DNA of 64,000 nucleotides from an uncultured Mycobacteriaceae bacterium (GTDB taxonomy: Bacteria; Actinomycetota; Actinomycetes; Mycobacteriales; Mycobacteriaceae): positions 62,001-126,000 of the forward strand of contig CADEGF010000009.1 of assembly GCA_902826815.1 (NCBI GenBank), given 5' to 3'. The stretch's first letter is position 1. Each line of letters starts with the position of its first letter. Positions 17,143-25,208 of this stretch are shown one piece after another. The notes beneath the pieces are model-generated. The model was not told the DNA's origin and did not search any database. It saw only the letters and a program-made list of their open reading frames with translations. The translations under genes and the position numbers were made by a program.

Positions 17143-18173
17143 CGACACCCAAGACAGCCGAGCGCGCCTCGTGGTCGGCGACGAATATGGGATGGCCGCG
17201 GCCCCAGGTCATCGTGCTCTTCGTGGCGGCACTTTTTGCGATAGCCCTGCCGTTTCTCGTGCCGGACCGCAGCTGGCTCGGAGTGGCGACTCTCGGAGCG
17301 ATCTGGCTGACACTGAATCAGAGCTGGAACCTGGTGCTCGGGTTCTCGGGGGTTTGGCACTTCGGGCAGCTGGCCATCTACGCGATCGGCGCCTATGTCG
17401 CGGCGCTGTTGAGTCTGCACACCGCTTTACCGCCCGCCCTCACCGTGTTCCTCGGCGGCGTCGCCGCGCTGGCGGTTTCGGTGCTGCTCTCGCTGCCCGC
17501 GCTGCGGCTACGCGGGATATACGTCGCGCTCATGACGTTCGGCTTCGGCGAGGTCGTGCGGCTGCTGATCATCTCGGATCAGACCCGGTTCACGGGCGGC
17601 ACATTCGGCTTATCGGAGTTCCGCGGTTTCGACCTCGGCGCGCTCGACGGGCTGGCCCGCGACCGCATCTTCTACTGGATCGCGATCGTCGTCGCGATCG
17701 TCACGGGCATCATCCTTTTCACAATCGTGCGCTCACCACTGGGTAGCGGCCTCGTTGCGCTGCGCGACAACCCGACACTGGCCGCAGCGCGCGGGATCAG
17801 CCCACGGATCTATCAGATGCTGGTATTCGGAATGTCCGGCTTCTTCGCCGGTGTCGCAGGTGCCTTGTACGCCTTTGTGTTCGGGGTCGTGTCGCCGTCC
17901 CTGATGGGACTCGCACCCATGACGTTGCTTGTCACGATGCTTGTGGTGGGTGGCCTCGGCACGGTGATGGGCCCGATCGTCGGGACAGTCATCATGACGT
18001 TCGTGCAGGCGCGCCTGCAGAGTTGGCCCGATGTCCGGCTGATCATCCTCGGCCTCATTCTTCTCGTGATGGTCGTCGCGGTGCCGCGCGGACTCGTGCC
18101 GCTCGGCTCGCGGTTGCGAAGGAAGCTCGACGACTGGGTCTCCGAAGACGACGAAGGCGATGCTAGGTCTTGA
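17139..18173 (+). CDS. Branched-chain-type ABC transporter permease, LivM-like
   Basis: A 344-residue permease with about nine to ten spans. Typical LivM features are LNQSWNLVLGFSGVWHFGQLAIYAIGAYV in two parts, LRLRGIYVALMTFGFGEVVR, and GLGTVMGPIVG. GTG 17139 is chosen because GTGA couples it to livH and homology begins shortly after. It is the last gene of the import operon. Its 3' end overlaps the 3' end of the gamma-glutamyltransferase gene by 11 bases on the opposite strand. Confidence 0.87.
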   Translation: MTTPKTAERASWSATNMGWPRPQVIVLFVAALFAIALPFLVPDRSWLGVATLGAIWLTLNQSWNLVLGFSGVWHFGQLAIYAIGAYVAALLSLHTALPPALTVFLGGVAALAVSVLLSLPALRLRGIYVALMTFGFGEVVRLLIISDQTRFTGGTFGLSEFRGFDLGALDGLARDRIFYWIAIVVAIVTGIILFTIVRSPLGSGLVALRDNPTLAAARGISPRIYQMLVFGMSGFFAGVAGALYAFVFGVVSPSLMGLAPMTLLVTMLVVGGLGTVMGPIVGTVIMTFVQARLQSWPDVRLIILGLILLVMVVAVPRGLVPLGSRLRRKLDDWVSEDDEGDARS

Positions 18174-19755
18174 CGATTCGCGGGTAGTGCGCGACGACGG
18201 CCGCGCCATCCGACCGTGGATCCGACGCTGCCGTCATCGACCCCTTGGCGTCGGCGAAAACGACGTTGGCCTGTCCGAGCGCCTCGGTGCCCGGCGGCAC
18301 TTCGATGGGGGTGAGCCCGGCACGGACTATCGAGGCCTTCGCCGCGGGCTGCACATCGGACTCCACCGTCACCGAGTCGGCCGTTGCGCCGTCGCTCTGC
18401 AGCCCGACGACGGCGCGGGGTGCCGCGATCGACTCCTCGGCCGCCGCACCGCCGAGAGACTTCAGGAGTACTTGCGAGAGGATCTGCGGCTGGCCCTGGC
18501 CGCCCATCGTCGCCAGGATGTGTCGGGGCGCGCCCCCGGCGAGCGTCATCACCGGCATCAGCGTGTGCAGCGGGCGTTTTCGCGGCGCGATGACATTCGG
18601 CGACCTGTCATCCAAGGAGAAGCTGGTACCCCGGTTGTGAAAGAGGATGCCGGTGGCCGGATCGATCAGCCCCGACCCGAACGCGTGGTACACGCTCTGA
18701 ATCAGCGACACCGCATAGCCGTCGGAGTCGGCGGCGGCCACACCGACGGTGTCACCGTGGGGCACCAGCGCGGGCCCCGACTCGGCGACACCGAGGTCTG
18801 CCATCACCTCCAGGCCGTCGTTCGAAAGCCACTCGACGTCGACGTCGACGAACCCCGGATCGGCAATGTGTGCTGTGCGCAGGGCGTTCCCGCAGTGGAA
18901 GACCCTCATCAGGGTGCCGAGACCGGCACCGAGCGGGTCGGCGATCGCCAGCTCGTCGATGGCGTGCAACGCCCGCAACATGAGCACTCCGTGCGTGTTC
19001 GGCGGGCTGGTCAGCACCGTGAGGCCTCGGAAGTCCGTCGAGATCGGCTCGACGATCTCGGGCTCGAACGCCGCGAAATCGTCCACCGTCAAGGCTGATC
19101 CGCGCGACCGGAGGTAGGAAGCGCAGCACTCGGCGAGGTCCCCTTTGTAGAACACGTCAGGTCCGCCTTCGCGCAGGGCCGCGAAGCTGTCGGCCAGCAG
19201 CGGCTGGACGAAGTCGTCGCCAGCGCGAAGGCTTGTGCCGCGCGGCCGGAAGACCCTGTCGAAGTCCTCGGTTCCGAACAGGTCGGCGTTCTCGGTGTCG
19301 GCGATGTGCGATGCCAGCGACGGTGCGACGGGTGCACCCGTCCTCGCAACGGCCTCCGCTGCCGCCAGAGTGGCTGTCCACTCGAGGCGAGCATCGAAGC
19401 GACGCAATGCTTCCCAGCCACGGACTCCGCCGGGCACCGTCACCGGGTCGGCGCCTCGAGCAGGGAGCCACTTGCCGTGCCGTGCGCGCAGGCGCGCCGC
19501 GTCGGTGGCCGCGCCAGCCCATCCGGATGCATTGACACACCGCACTGTTCCCTCGGGAGTGCGGACCAATGCGATCAGATCACCGCCCAACGCGACATTG
19601 TGCGGATAGACGACGGTGAGTACCGCCGCAGCGACGATGGCCGCGTCGATCGCGTTGCCGCCGTCCCGGTAGGCCTGCATGCCCGCTTCGGTGGCCATGG
19701 CGTGCGGCGTGGCCAGCGCTCCGGTGAATGACGTCGACGCCGATTGGGTGGACAA
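18163..19755 (-). CDS. ggt: Gamma-glutamyltransferase family protein
   Basis: A 530-residue Ntn-hydrolase precursor with no signal peptide. The self-cleavage Thr336 sits in GDTVGVAAADSDG. The two residues after it are Val-Gly instead of Thr-His, as in the GDT subgroup of the family. SLIQSVYHAFGSG follows. Such enzymes cleave gamma-glutamyl amide bonds, yielding glutamate or a gamma-glutamyl transfer product. It lies 18 bases downstream of the polar amino acid ABC ATPase gene on the same strand. It is therefore probably the last gene of that TetR-linked operon, pointing to import and hydrolysis of a gamma-glutamyl compound (inference). Confidence 0.86.
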   Translation of the reverse strand: MSTQSASTSFTGALATPHAMATEAGMQAYRDGGNAIDAAIVAAAVLTVVYPHNVALGGDLIALVRTPEGTVRCVNASGWAGAATDAARLRARHGKWLPARGADPVTVPGGVRGWEALRRFDARLEWTATLAAAEAVARTGAPVAPSLASHIADTENADLFGTEDFDRVFRPRGTSLRAGDDFVQPLLADSFAALREGGPDVFYKGDLAECCASYLRSRGSALTVDDFAAFEPEIVEPISTDFRGLTVLTSPPNTHGVLMLRALHAIDELAIADPLGAGLGTLMRVFHCGNALRTAHIADPGFVDVDVEWLSNDGLEVMADLGVAESGPALVPHGDTVGVAAADSDGYAVSLIQSVYHAFGSGLIDPATGILFHNRGTSFSLDDRSPNVIAPRKRPLHTLMPVMTLAGGAPRHILATMGGQGQPQILSQVLLKSLGGAAAEESIAAPRAVVGLQSDGATADSVTVESDVQPAAKASIVRAGLTPIEVPPGTEALGQANVVFADAKGSMTAASDPRSDGAAVVAHYPRIVKT

Positions 19756-19773
19756 GGTGACAGTTACTCCTCA

Positions 19774-20541
19774 TCAATCGATCGTGGATAAGAATGCTTT
19801 GGTCCGTTCGTGTTTCGGCTCGCTGAACAACTGTGCAGGCGGCGAGTCCTCGACGATTCGGCCCGCGTCCATGACGATGATGCGGTCGGCGACCTCGCGC
19901 GCGAACCGCATTTCATGGGTGACCACGATCATCGTCATGTCGTCCCGCGCAAGCTCGCGCATGACCGCAAGAACCTCACCGACCATTTCGACGTCCAGCG
20001 CGCTGGTCGGCTCGTCGAACAGCATGACCTTGGGCCGCATCGCCAGCGCACGGGCGATCGCGACCCGCTGCTGCTGGCCGCCCGAAAGCTGGCTTGGCCG
20101 CGACTCCGCCTTATCGGCAAGCCCGACTCGCTCCAGCAGCGCCAGTGCGTCCCGGCGCGCCTTGTCCTTCGCGGTTCCGAGCACTCGCACGGGGCCGTTC
20201 CAGACGTTCTCGACCGCGGTCATGTGCGGGAACAGGTTGAAATGCTGGAAGACGAAGCCGATCTCACGACGCCGTAGAGCAAGCTCGTTCGTACTGACCT
20301 TCTTCTTGGTCGTGGTGTCGCGGTGACCGATCGGCACACCGGCGATCAGCACCTCGCCGCTGTCGACTTCTTCGAGTTGGTTCAGCGACCGCAACAGCGT
20401 CGTCTTACCCGCTCCTGACGGGCCGATGAGCACGACCACCTGGCCCCGCATCACGTCCAGCGAGATGTCGTCGAGCACCTTCCGGCCGCCAAGGGTGCAC
20501 GACGCCCCGCGCACCGACACGATGGGTGCGGGCTGCGTCAT
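19774..20541 (-). CDS. Polar amino acid ABC transporter ATPase (GlnQ/HisP type)
   Basis: A 255-residue ATPase with Walker [10 protein letters not shown] (40-48), signature LSGGQQQR (152-159) and Walker [13 protein letters not shown]. The [12 protein letters not shown] segment is typical of amino acid importers. The ATG at 20541 overlaps the permease stop (ATGA); longer upstream readings have no homology. It powers uptake by the permease and binding protein encoded just before it. Confidence 0.88.
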   Translation of the reverse strand: MTQPAPIVSVRGASCTLGGRKVLDDISLDVMRGQVVVLIGPSGAGKTTLLRSLNQLEEVDSGEVLIAGVPIGHRDTTTKKKVSTNELALRRREIGFVFQHFNLFPHMTAVENVWNGPVRVLGTAKDKARRDALALLERVGLADKAESRPSQLSGGQQQRVAIARALAMRPKVMLFDEPTSALDVEMVGEVLAVMRELARDDMTMIVVTHEMRFAREVADRIIVMDAGRIVEDSPPAQLFSEPKHERTKAFLSTID

Positions 20542-21323
20542 CCGTGCACCTCCAATACGGGCGAGGCGGTCCGGCGTGCGCCACTGAGCCGCTGCGTGAT
20601 TCGGACACGCGCTTCGATGCCGAGTTGACGTGCCAGGCGGTTCTCGATACCGGCCTGGATGAACGTCCAGATCGTGGTCAGCGCAAGGTAATAGATCGCG
20701 GCGACGATGAAGATCTCGAATGTGTGGAAGGTGTAGGAGCTGATCGACTGGGTGACCAGAAACATCTCGCTCACCCCGATCACCGACAGCACCGACGTCG
20801 TCTTCATCATCCCGTTGAACGAGTTGCCCAGCGGCGGAACCATCACGCGAAGGGACTGCGGCACGATGATCCACCGCATCACCTTCCACGGCTTCATCCC
20901 CAGCGAAGCCGCCGCCTCGAACTGCCCTTTGGGCACGGAATCCAGTCCGGCACGGATGATTTCGGCGATATAGGCGCTCTCGTTGACCATCAGACCGATG
21001 ATCGCGGCCTGCACAGCGGCCTTCACCGACAGCCCGAGCAGCGACACGTCGTGGAACTGATAGAGGCCGATGGCAGCCAGACCGGTGTAGATCAGCACGA
21101 GTTGCACCAGTAGCGGTGTTCCGCGGATCACCCAGATGTAGAAGCTGGCGAACCAGCGCATCGCGGCGAACCGCGAGCGTCGCATCAACGCGACAACAAG
21201 GCCGACCAACGTGGCCAGCACCATCGCCGCCACCGAGATGACGATCGTCAGGATCAGCCCGTCGATGAACGGATCGCTGGGGGTCAGCAGCGCCTTCCAG
21301 AAGAATTGCCAGTCGAAGTGCAC
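20538..21323 (-). CDS. Polar amino acid ABC transporter permease (HisM/GlnP type)
   Basis: A 261-residue permease with about five spans and the binding-protein-dependent transport loop [20 protein letters not shown] (about 116-135) that contacts the ATPase. Only one permease gene is present, so the channel is probably a homodimer. It lies seven bases after the binding-protein stop and overlaps the ATPase start. Confidence 0.87.
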   Translation of the reverse strand: MHFDWQFFWKALLTPSDPFIDGLILTIVISVAAMVLATLVGLVVALMRRSRFAAMRWFASFYIWVIRGTPLLVQLVLIYTGLAAIGLYQFHDVSLLGLSVKAAVQAAIIGLMVNESAYIAEIIRAGLDSVPKGQFEAAASLGMKPWKVMRWIIVPQSLRVMVPPLGNSFNGMMKTTSVLSVIGVSEMFLVTQSISSYTFHTFEIFIVAAIYYLALTTIWTFIQAGIENRLARQLGIEARVRITQRLSGARRTASPVLEVHG

Positions 21324-21330
21324 CGTCGGG

Positions 21331-22179
21331 CTACCTCTGGATGCTGAGGTCGGTCATACCCCACTCGTTGAGGATCTTGTCGTAGGTACCGTTGCTCTCC
21401 AGAGTGGCGAGCGCTGCGGCGATCGCATCGTGAAGTTCCTTGTTGCCCTTCAGCGTCGCCGCCCCGATCTTGATGGTCCCGAAGGGCTGTCCGGCCATCT
21501 GGATCTGCGCACCGGTCTTGGTCGCGTAGTAGCCGAGCGTCTCCGCCGTGTCGAGGTAGGCGTCGACCTGACCGTTCTGCACTTGCTGTAGCGACACGTC
21601 GGCGTGGTTGTTGCGGTTGATGTCGATCGCGGGTTTCCCTGCGGCCGTGCACTTGTCGGACTGCTCCTGCGACAGTGCTTCTGCCGTGGTGCCCACTGCG
21701 ACCATCACCTTCTTGCCGCAGAGGGTGTCGTTCATGCCCGTGATGCCGCTTTGCTTGTCCTTGGCCACCGAGATGCCGGTGCCGGAGTACACGTAGGGCA
21801 CGAAGTCGACGACCTGCTCGCGCTCGGGCTTGATGTAGAGCTGGGCCATGATGACGTCGCACTGTTTGGCTTGCAAGGTCGGGATGACCGCCGCGAAGGC
21901 GGACTGGACGAAGTCGGCATTGAGTCCCATCTCGGAGGCGAGCGCCTTTCCGAGGTCGACTTCGGCGCCGACGAGGTCGCCCGTTTCGTCGTGGTACACG
22001 TTCGGCGGGGCTCCGTCGTTCGGGGCGCAGATCTTCAATGTGCCTGCCTGAAGAATCGCGGGCGGGGCGACCTTCGCGGGACCGGTATTCGTCGAAGCCG
22101 ACTCGTCCGAAGAGGACGAGCAGCCGGGCAATGCCAGTGCGACAGCGCCGACGACGATACCGATGAGAGCGGTCTTCAT
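21331..22179 (-). CDS. Polar amino acid ABC transporter substrate-binding lipoprotein
   Basis: A 282-residue SBP_bac_3-type protein. The lipobox LALPGC with Cys20 marks a lipoprotein anchored outside the membrane. CDVIMAQLYIKPEREQVVDF and VAVGTTAE are characteristic of amino acid-binding members. A GGAGG ribosome site precedes the ATG. It is the first gene of an operon (binding protein, permease, ATPase, gamma-glutamyltransferase) whose promoter region carries two CTATC-N4-GATAG operators. Confidence 0.88.
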   Translation of the reverse strand: MKTALIGIVVGAVALALPGCSSSSDESASTNTGPAKVAPPAILQAGTLKICAPNDGAPPNVYHDETGDLVGAEVDLGKALASEMGLNADFVQSAFAAVIPTLQAKQCDVIMAQLYIKPEREQVVDFVPYVYSGTGISVAKDKQSGITGMNDTLCGKKVMVAVGTTAEALSQEQSDKCTAAGKPAIDINRNNHADVSLQQVQNGQVDAYLDTAETLGYYATKTGAQIQMAGQPFGTIKIGAATLKGNKELHDAIAAALATLESNGTYDKILNEWGMTDLSIQR

Positions 22180-22200
22180 GGTTCCTCCATGAGTCGGTTA

Positions 22201-22234
22201 CCTATCAAACGATAGGCGTCTATCACCCGATAGG
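22201..22234. promoter_or_regulatory. Double operator (two CTATC-N4-GATAG palindromes), probable TetR sites
   Basis: CCTATCAAACGATAGG (22201-22216) and TCTATCACCCGATAGG (22219-22234) are similar palindromes with centres about 18 bases apart. They lie 22 bases upstream of the binding-protein ATG, between it and the co-directional TetR gene. Two same-face dyads are a normal arrangement for cooperative repressor binding. The TetR protein at 22279 is the likely ligand-responsive repressor (inference). Confidence 0.7.
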
Positions 22235-22278
22235 CACGCGTTTCGAGAGCTTAGTTTTGATGGGGTGATCGCCGCAGG

Positions 22279-22956
22279 TCAGCGGATCGCCGCGGACTCC
22301 AGCTTGCCAAGCCGGCTCTGCGTGGCGCGGCGGATTTTCGCTAGCGACTCCTGATCGACGAGCAGCGCCCGCACGACGAAATCGGCGGCCTGCAGCGGGC
22401 GTCGCTCCCGCAGACGGCCGCTTGGACCGCCCTGTTCCCGCAGCGTTTCGAACAGCACACCGTTCACCGCGCGCTGGACGAAGCTGGGCTCGAAATCGGC
22501 GAACTCCCCTGCCCGCTGGCCGGACGAGATCACGTGCTCGACCAATTCGTGGAACAGCTCGATGGCGGCCCGCTCGTCGGCGAACTCACCGAGTCCGAGC
22601 ACCGCATCCTGGTAGAGGCCGCGCGCGTCGAACGGTTGAATCAAGACCTCGCGGACATCGCAGGCGACGGCCAGGTGCAGCTTCTCCGCCCACGTCGACT
22701 CCTCCTCGATGCGGCTGCGGATGCGATCGATCGATGGGCCCAGATCCAATTCGACCAGGGTGCGGAAGATCTCGTGCTTGGCCTGGAAATGGTGAAACAG
22801 CGACGGCTGCCTGATCGACACCGCGTCGGCGATGTCGCGGGTCGACGTGCCGAAGTAACCGCGCTGGGCGAACAGCGTCGAGGCGGCGAGCAGGATGCGC
22901 CCACGCGTCGACGACCAGTCGATTGGCGGCGGGCGCCATCCCTGCCCGTACTTCAC
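22279..22956 (-). CDS. TetR family transcriptional regulator
   Basis: A 225-residue regulator. The N-terminal TetR domain includes ILLAASTLFAQRGYFGTSTR and the helix-turn-helix DIADAVSIRQPSLFHHFQAK (about 25-65). The C-terminal half should bind the inducer. It lies directly upstream of the amino acid transporter-gamma-glutamyltransferase operon on the same strand, with a paired palindromic operator in the 99-base gap. It is the obvious candidate to control that operon. Confidence 0.87.
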   Translation of the reverse strand: MKYGQGWRPPPIDWSSTRGRILLAASTLFAQRGYFGTSTRDIADAVSIRQPSLFHHFQAKHEIFRTLVELDLGPSIDRIRSRIEEESTWAEKLHLAVACDVREVLIQPFDARGLYQDAVLGLGEFADERAAIELFHELVEHVISSGQRAGEFADFEPSFVQRAVNGVLFETLREQGGPSGRLRERRPLQAADFVVRALLVDQESLAKIRRATQSRLGKLESAAIR

Positions 22957-22963
22957 GCCTCGA

Positions 22964-23041
22964 TTCTGTCAGCTGAGCAACGTCAGCCGCAGCTTGTCCA
23001 CCGCGTTGCTACTACCCGGGTCGCCGAGACTGCTGACAGAA
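22964..23041. repeat. 10-base inverted repeat with a 58-base loop
   Basis: TTCTGTCAGC (22964-22973) and GCTGACAGAA (23032-23041) are exact inverted copies flanking the region between the aldehyde dehydrogenase stop and the TetR start. The left arm overlaps the palindrome TCAGCTGA (22969-22976). The loop is too long for a normal terminator. Two separated half-sites for a regulator, or chance, are the alternatives. Confidence 0.35.
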
Positions 23042-23055
23042 CGCCATATCCGTCC

Positions 23056-24558
23056 TCAGCGCTTTGTGAAGATGATTCGGTGCCAGTCCTTTTCGGCGAC
23101 AGCGGTGATATCGCTCATCACGTGCTTGATCGTCAGGTACTCCTCGAACGAGTAATCCGACATGTCCTTGCCGAAGCCCGATGCGCCGACGCCGCCGTGC
23201 GGCATCTCGCTGATGATCGGGATGTGGTCGTTGATCCACACGCAGCCGGACTGGATCTCCCGCGACGCGCGCTGCGCGCGGTAGACATCGCGGGTCCACG
23301 CCGAGGCGGCAAGGCCGAACGCGGTGTCGTTGGCCTGCCGTAGCGCGTCGTCGTCATCGGTGAACGGCCGCACCGTCAAGACCGGCCCGAAGATCTCGTC
23401 GCGGTAGATCTCGGAGTCCTCGGCGACGTCGGCGACCAGCGTGGGCCGGTAGAACGACCCGGGCAGATCGGGTGCGCTGCCGCCGGTCACGATGCGACCG
23501 CCCTGGCCGGGCGCCCGCTCGACCATGCCCGCGACCTTGGCGCGGTGGGCCATCGAGATGAGCGGCCCAAGGTCGGTGTCGTCGTCGGCGGGATCGCCAA
23601 CCACGATCTTGCTCATCACCTCTCCGACACCGGCAACGAAGTCGTCGTAAAGCTCGCGCGCGACGATCGCGCGCGTCGCCGCGGTGCAGTCCTGCCCGGT
23701 GTTGATCAGCGATCCGGCGACCGCACCCTGGATCGCGGCGTCGAGATCGGCGTCGTCGAACACCACGAAGGGCGCCTTGCCGCCGAGCTCGAGCTGGGTG
23801 CGATGACCGTACACGGCCGCGGCTGCCATCACCTTGCGGCCCACCGGCGTCGACCCGGTGAACGTCACGACATCGACGTCGCGATGGCCTGCCAGCGCGC
23901 TGCCGACATCACCGCCGGCCCCGGTGATCACGTTGAGAACGCCGTCGGGCAGACCGGCTTCGGACGCCAGCCGCGCCAACGTCAACGTGGTCAACGGCGT
24001 GAGCTCGGCCGGCTTGATGACAACGCTGCAGCCGGCGGCCAGCGCGGGTATCACCTTCCACACCGCCATCTGCAGCGGGTAGTTCCACGGTGTGATGGTC
24101 GCGACCACCCCGACGGCCTCGCGCCGAATGCTCGACGTGTGATCGCCGGAGTACTCCGCAGCGGCCTTGCCCTCGAGGTGGCGCGCGGCCCCTGCGAAGA
24201 AGTCGACGTTGTCGATGCTGCCAGGCACGTCGAACTCGCGGGCCAGCCGCGCAGGCTTGCCGGTCTGGCTGACCTCCTCGGCGACCAGCTCGTCGGCGTG
24301 GTCGGACATCAGCGCCGCGAGCTTGGCCAGCACGGTCGCGCGGTCGACCGGGGTGGCGTTCCCCCAGCCCGGCTGCGCCTTGCGGGCCGCCGCCACAGCG
24401 GTGTCGACGTCGGCCGGGGTGGCCAACGCCAGTTCGGTGACGATCGCGCCGTTCGCGGGGTTGATGACCTGATGATTGGCGCCTCCGGTGACCACTGCCG
24501 CGCCGTTGATCCAGCTGCCGGCTTTGATGTCGGAGCCGGCCGATACCGTCGAAGTCAT
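23056..24558 (-). CDS. Gamma-aminobutyraldehyde dehydrogenase-like aldehyde dehydrogenase
   Basis: A 500-residue NAD-dependent aldehyde dehydrogenase with TPWNYP (Asn159), Glu257 in LELGG and nucleophile Cys291 in NTGQDCTAATR. The GQDCTA form resembles YdcW/PatD aminobutyraldehyde dehydrogenases, which make GABA in putrescine breakdown. It diverges from an Lrp-type regulator that is coupled to a class III aminotransferase, matching a polyamine or amino-aldehyde pathway. TAGCGT (24570-24565) six bases before the ATG suggests a leaderless transcript. Exact substrate is inferred. Confidence 0.82.
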   Translation of the reverse strand: MTSTVSAGSDIKAGSWINGAAVVTGGANHQVINPANGAIVTELALATPADVDTAVAAARKAQPGWGNATPVDRATVLAKLAALMSDHADELVAEEVSQTGKPARLAREFDVPGSIDNVDFFAGAARHLEGKAAAEYSGDHTSSIRREAVGVVATITPWNYPLQMAVWKVIPALAAGCSVVIKPAELTPLTTLTLARLASEAGLPDGVLNVITGAGGDVGSALAGHRDVDVVTFTGSTPVGRKVMAAAAVYGHRTQLELGGKAPFVVFDDADLDAAIQGAVAGSLINTGQDCTAATRAIVARELYDDFVAGVGEVMSKIVVGDPADDDTDLGPLISMAHRAKVAGMVERAPGQGGRIVTGGSAPDLPGSFYRPTLVADVAEDSEIYRDEIFGPVLTVRPFTDDDDALRQANDTAFGLAASAWTRDVYRAQRASREIQSGCVWINDHIPIISEMPHGGVGASGFGKDMSDYSFEEYLTIKHVMSDITAVAEKDWHRIIFTKR

Positions 24559-24564
24559 GGCCCA

Positions 24565-24570
24565 ACGCTA
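24565..24570 (-). promoter_or_regulatory. -10 box for the aldehyde dehydrogenase (leaderless)
   Basis: On the minus strand TAGCGT fits TANNNT and is separated from the ATG at 24558 by six bases, so transcription would start at the initiation codon. Confidence 0.45.
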
Positions 24571-24591
24571 ACCGACGGCGGTACCCGGCGG

Positions 24592-24613
24592 CTACGCATT
24601 CCCTACGCATTCC
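24592..24613. repeat. Tandem 11-base repeat between divergent dehydrogenase and Lrp genes
   Basis: CTACGCATTCC occurs twice head to tail (24592-24602 and 24603-24613). A period of 11 bases is close to one helical turn, so the copies face the same side of the DNA. The location between the divergent genes makes it a candidate Lrp/AsnC binding site. Confidence 0.5.
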
Positions 24614-24692
24614 TGCAGTCGCGACGTGGCTCGGCGCGTGATTTCATAGGTTTGGTTGCTTGTAACGACGGATTCCGTGCACAATCTCAGAC

Positions 24693-25208
24693 ATGGCCAA
24701 CCCGGGTGCTGATGGCATCCAACCCGTATCCATGCGCGTTCAGACGCGTCCTGGGGCGGCAGTTCAGCTCGACGACCTGTCCAAGGCGATCATCGAAAAG
24801 CTGCAACAGGACGGGCGTCGGTCGTATGCGGGCATCGGCAAGGCGGTGGGACTCTCCGAGGCCGCGGTGCGGCAGCGCGTCCAGCGCATGGTCGACGCGG
24901 GTGTCATGCAAATCGTCGCCGTCACCGATCCGATGCAACTCGGATTCGCCCGGCAGGCGATGATCGGCATCCGCTGCACAGGGGACACAACGCTGGTGGC
25001 CGACAAGTTGGCCGCGATAGACGCGGTCGAGTATGTGGTGCTGACCGCCGGCTCCTTCGACGCCATCATCGAAGTGGTCTGCGAGGACGACGACGATCTG
25101 CTCGATCTGCTCAACACCCAGATCCGTGCACTGCCAGGAGTGATATCCACCGAAACGCTCGTATACCTGAAACTCGTTAAACAGCAATACAATTGGGGCA
25201 CAAGATGA
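24693..25208 (+). CDS. Lrp/AsnC family transcriptional regulator
   Basis: A 171-residue regulator. The AsnC-type helix-turn-helix spans about 28-70 (DDLSKAIIEKLQQDGRRSYA, GLSEAAVRQRVQRMVDAGVM). An alpha-beta RAM ligand domain follows (TAGSFDAIIEVVCEDDDDLL). ATG 24693 gives a short N-terminal extension; ATG 24732 is an alternative. The stop overlaps the aminotransferase ATG (ATGA), so regulator and enzyme are co-translated. It probably senses the amino compound and controls both this operon and the divergent aldehyde dehydrogenase. Confidence 0.88.
   Translation: MANPGADGIQPVSMRVQTRPGAAVQLDDLSKAIIEKLQQDGRRSYAGIGKAVGLSEAAVRQRVQRMVDAGVMQIVAVTDPMQLGFARQAMIGIRCTGDTTLVADKLAAIDAVEYVVLTAGSFDAIIEVVCEDDDDLLDLLNTQIRALPGVISTETLVYLKLVKQQYNWGTR

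Noticed and set aside
22964-23041. Inverted repeat as a terminator for the aldehyde dehydrogenase
   Set aside because: The 58-base loop is too long for an intrinsic terminator and no T tract follows; kept only as a repeat.
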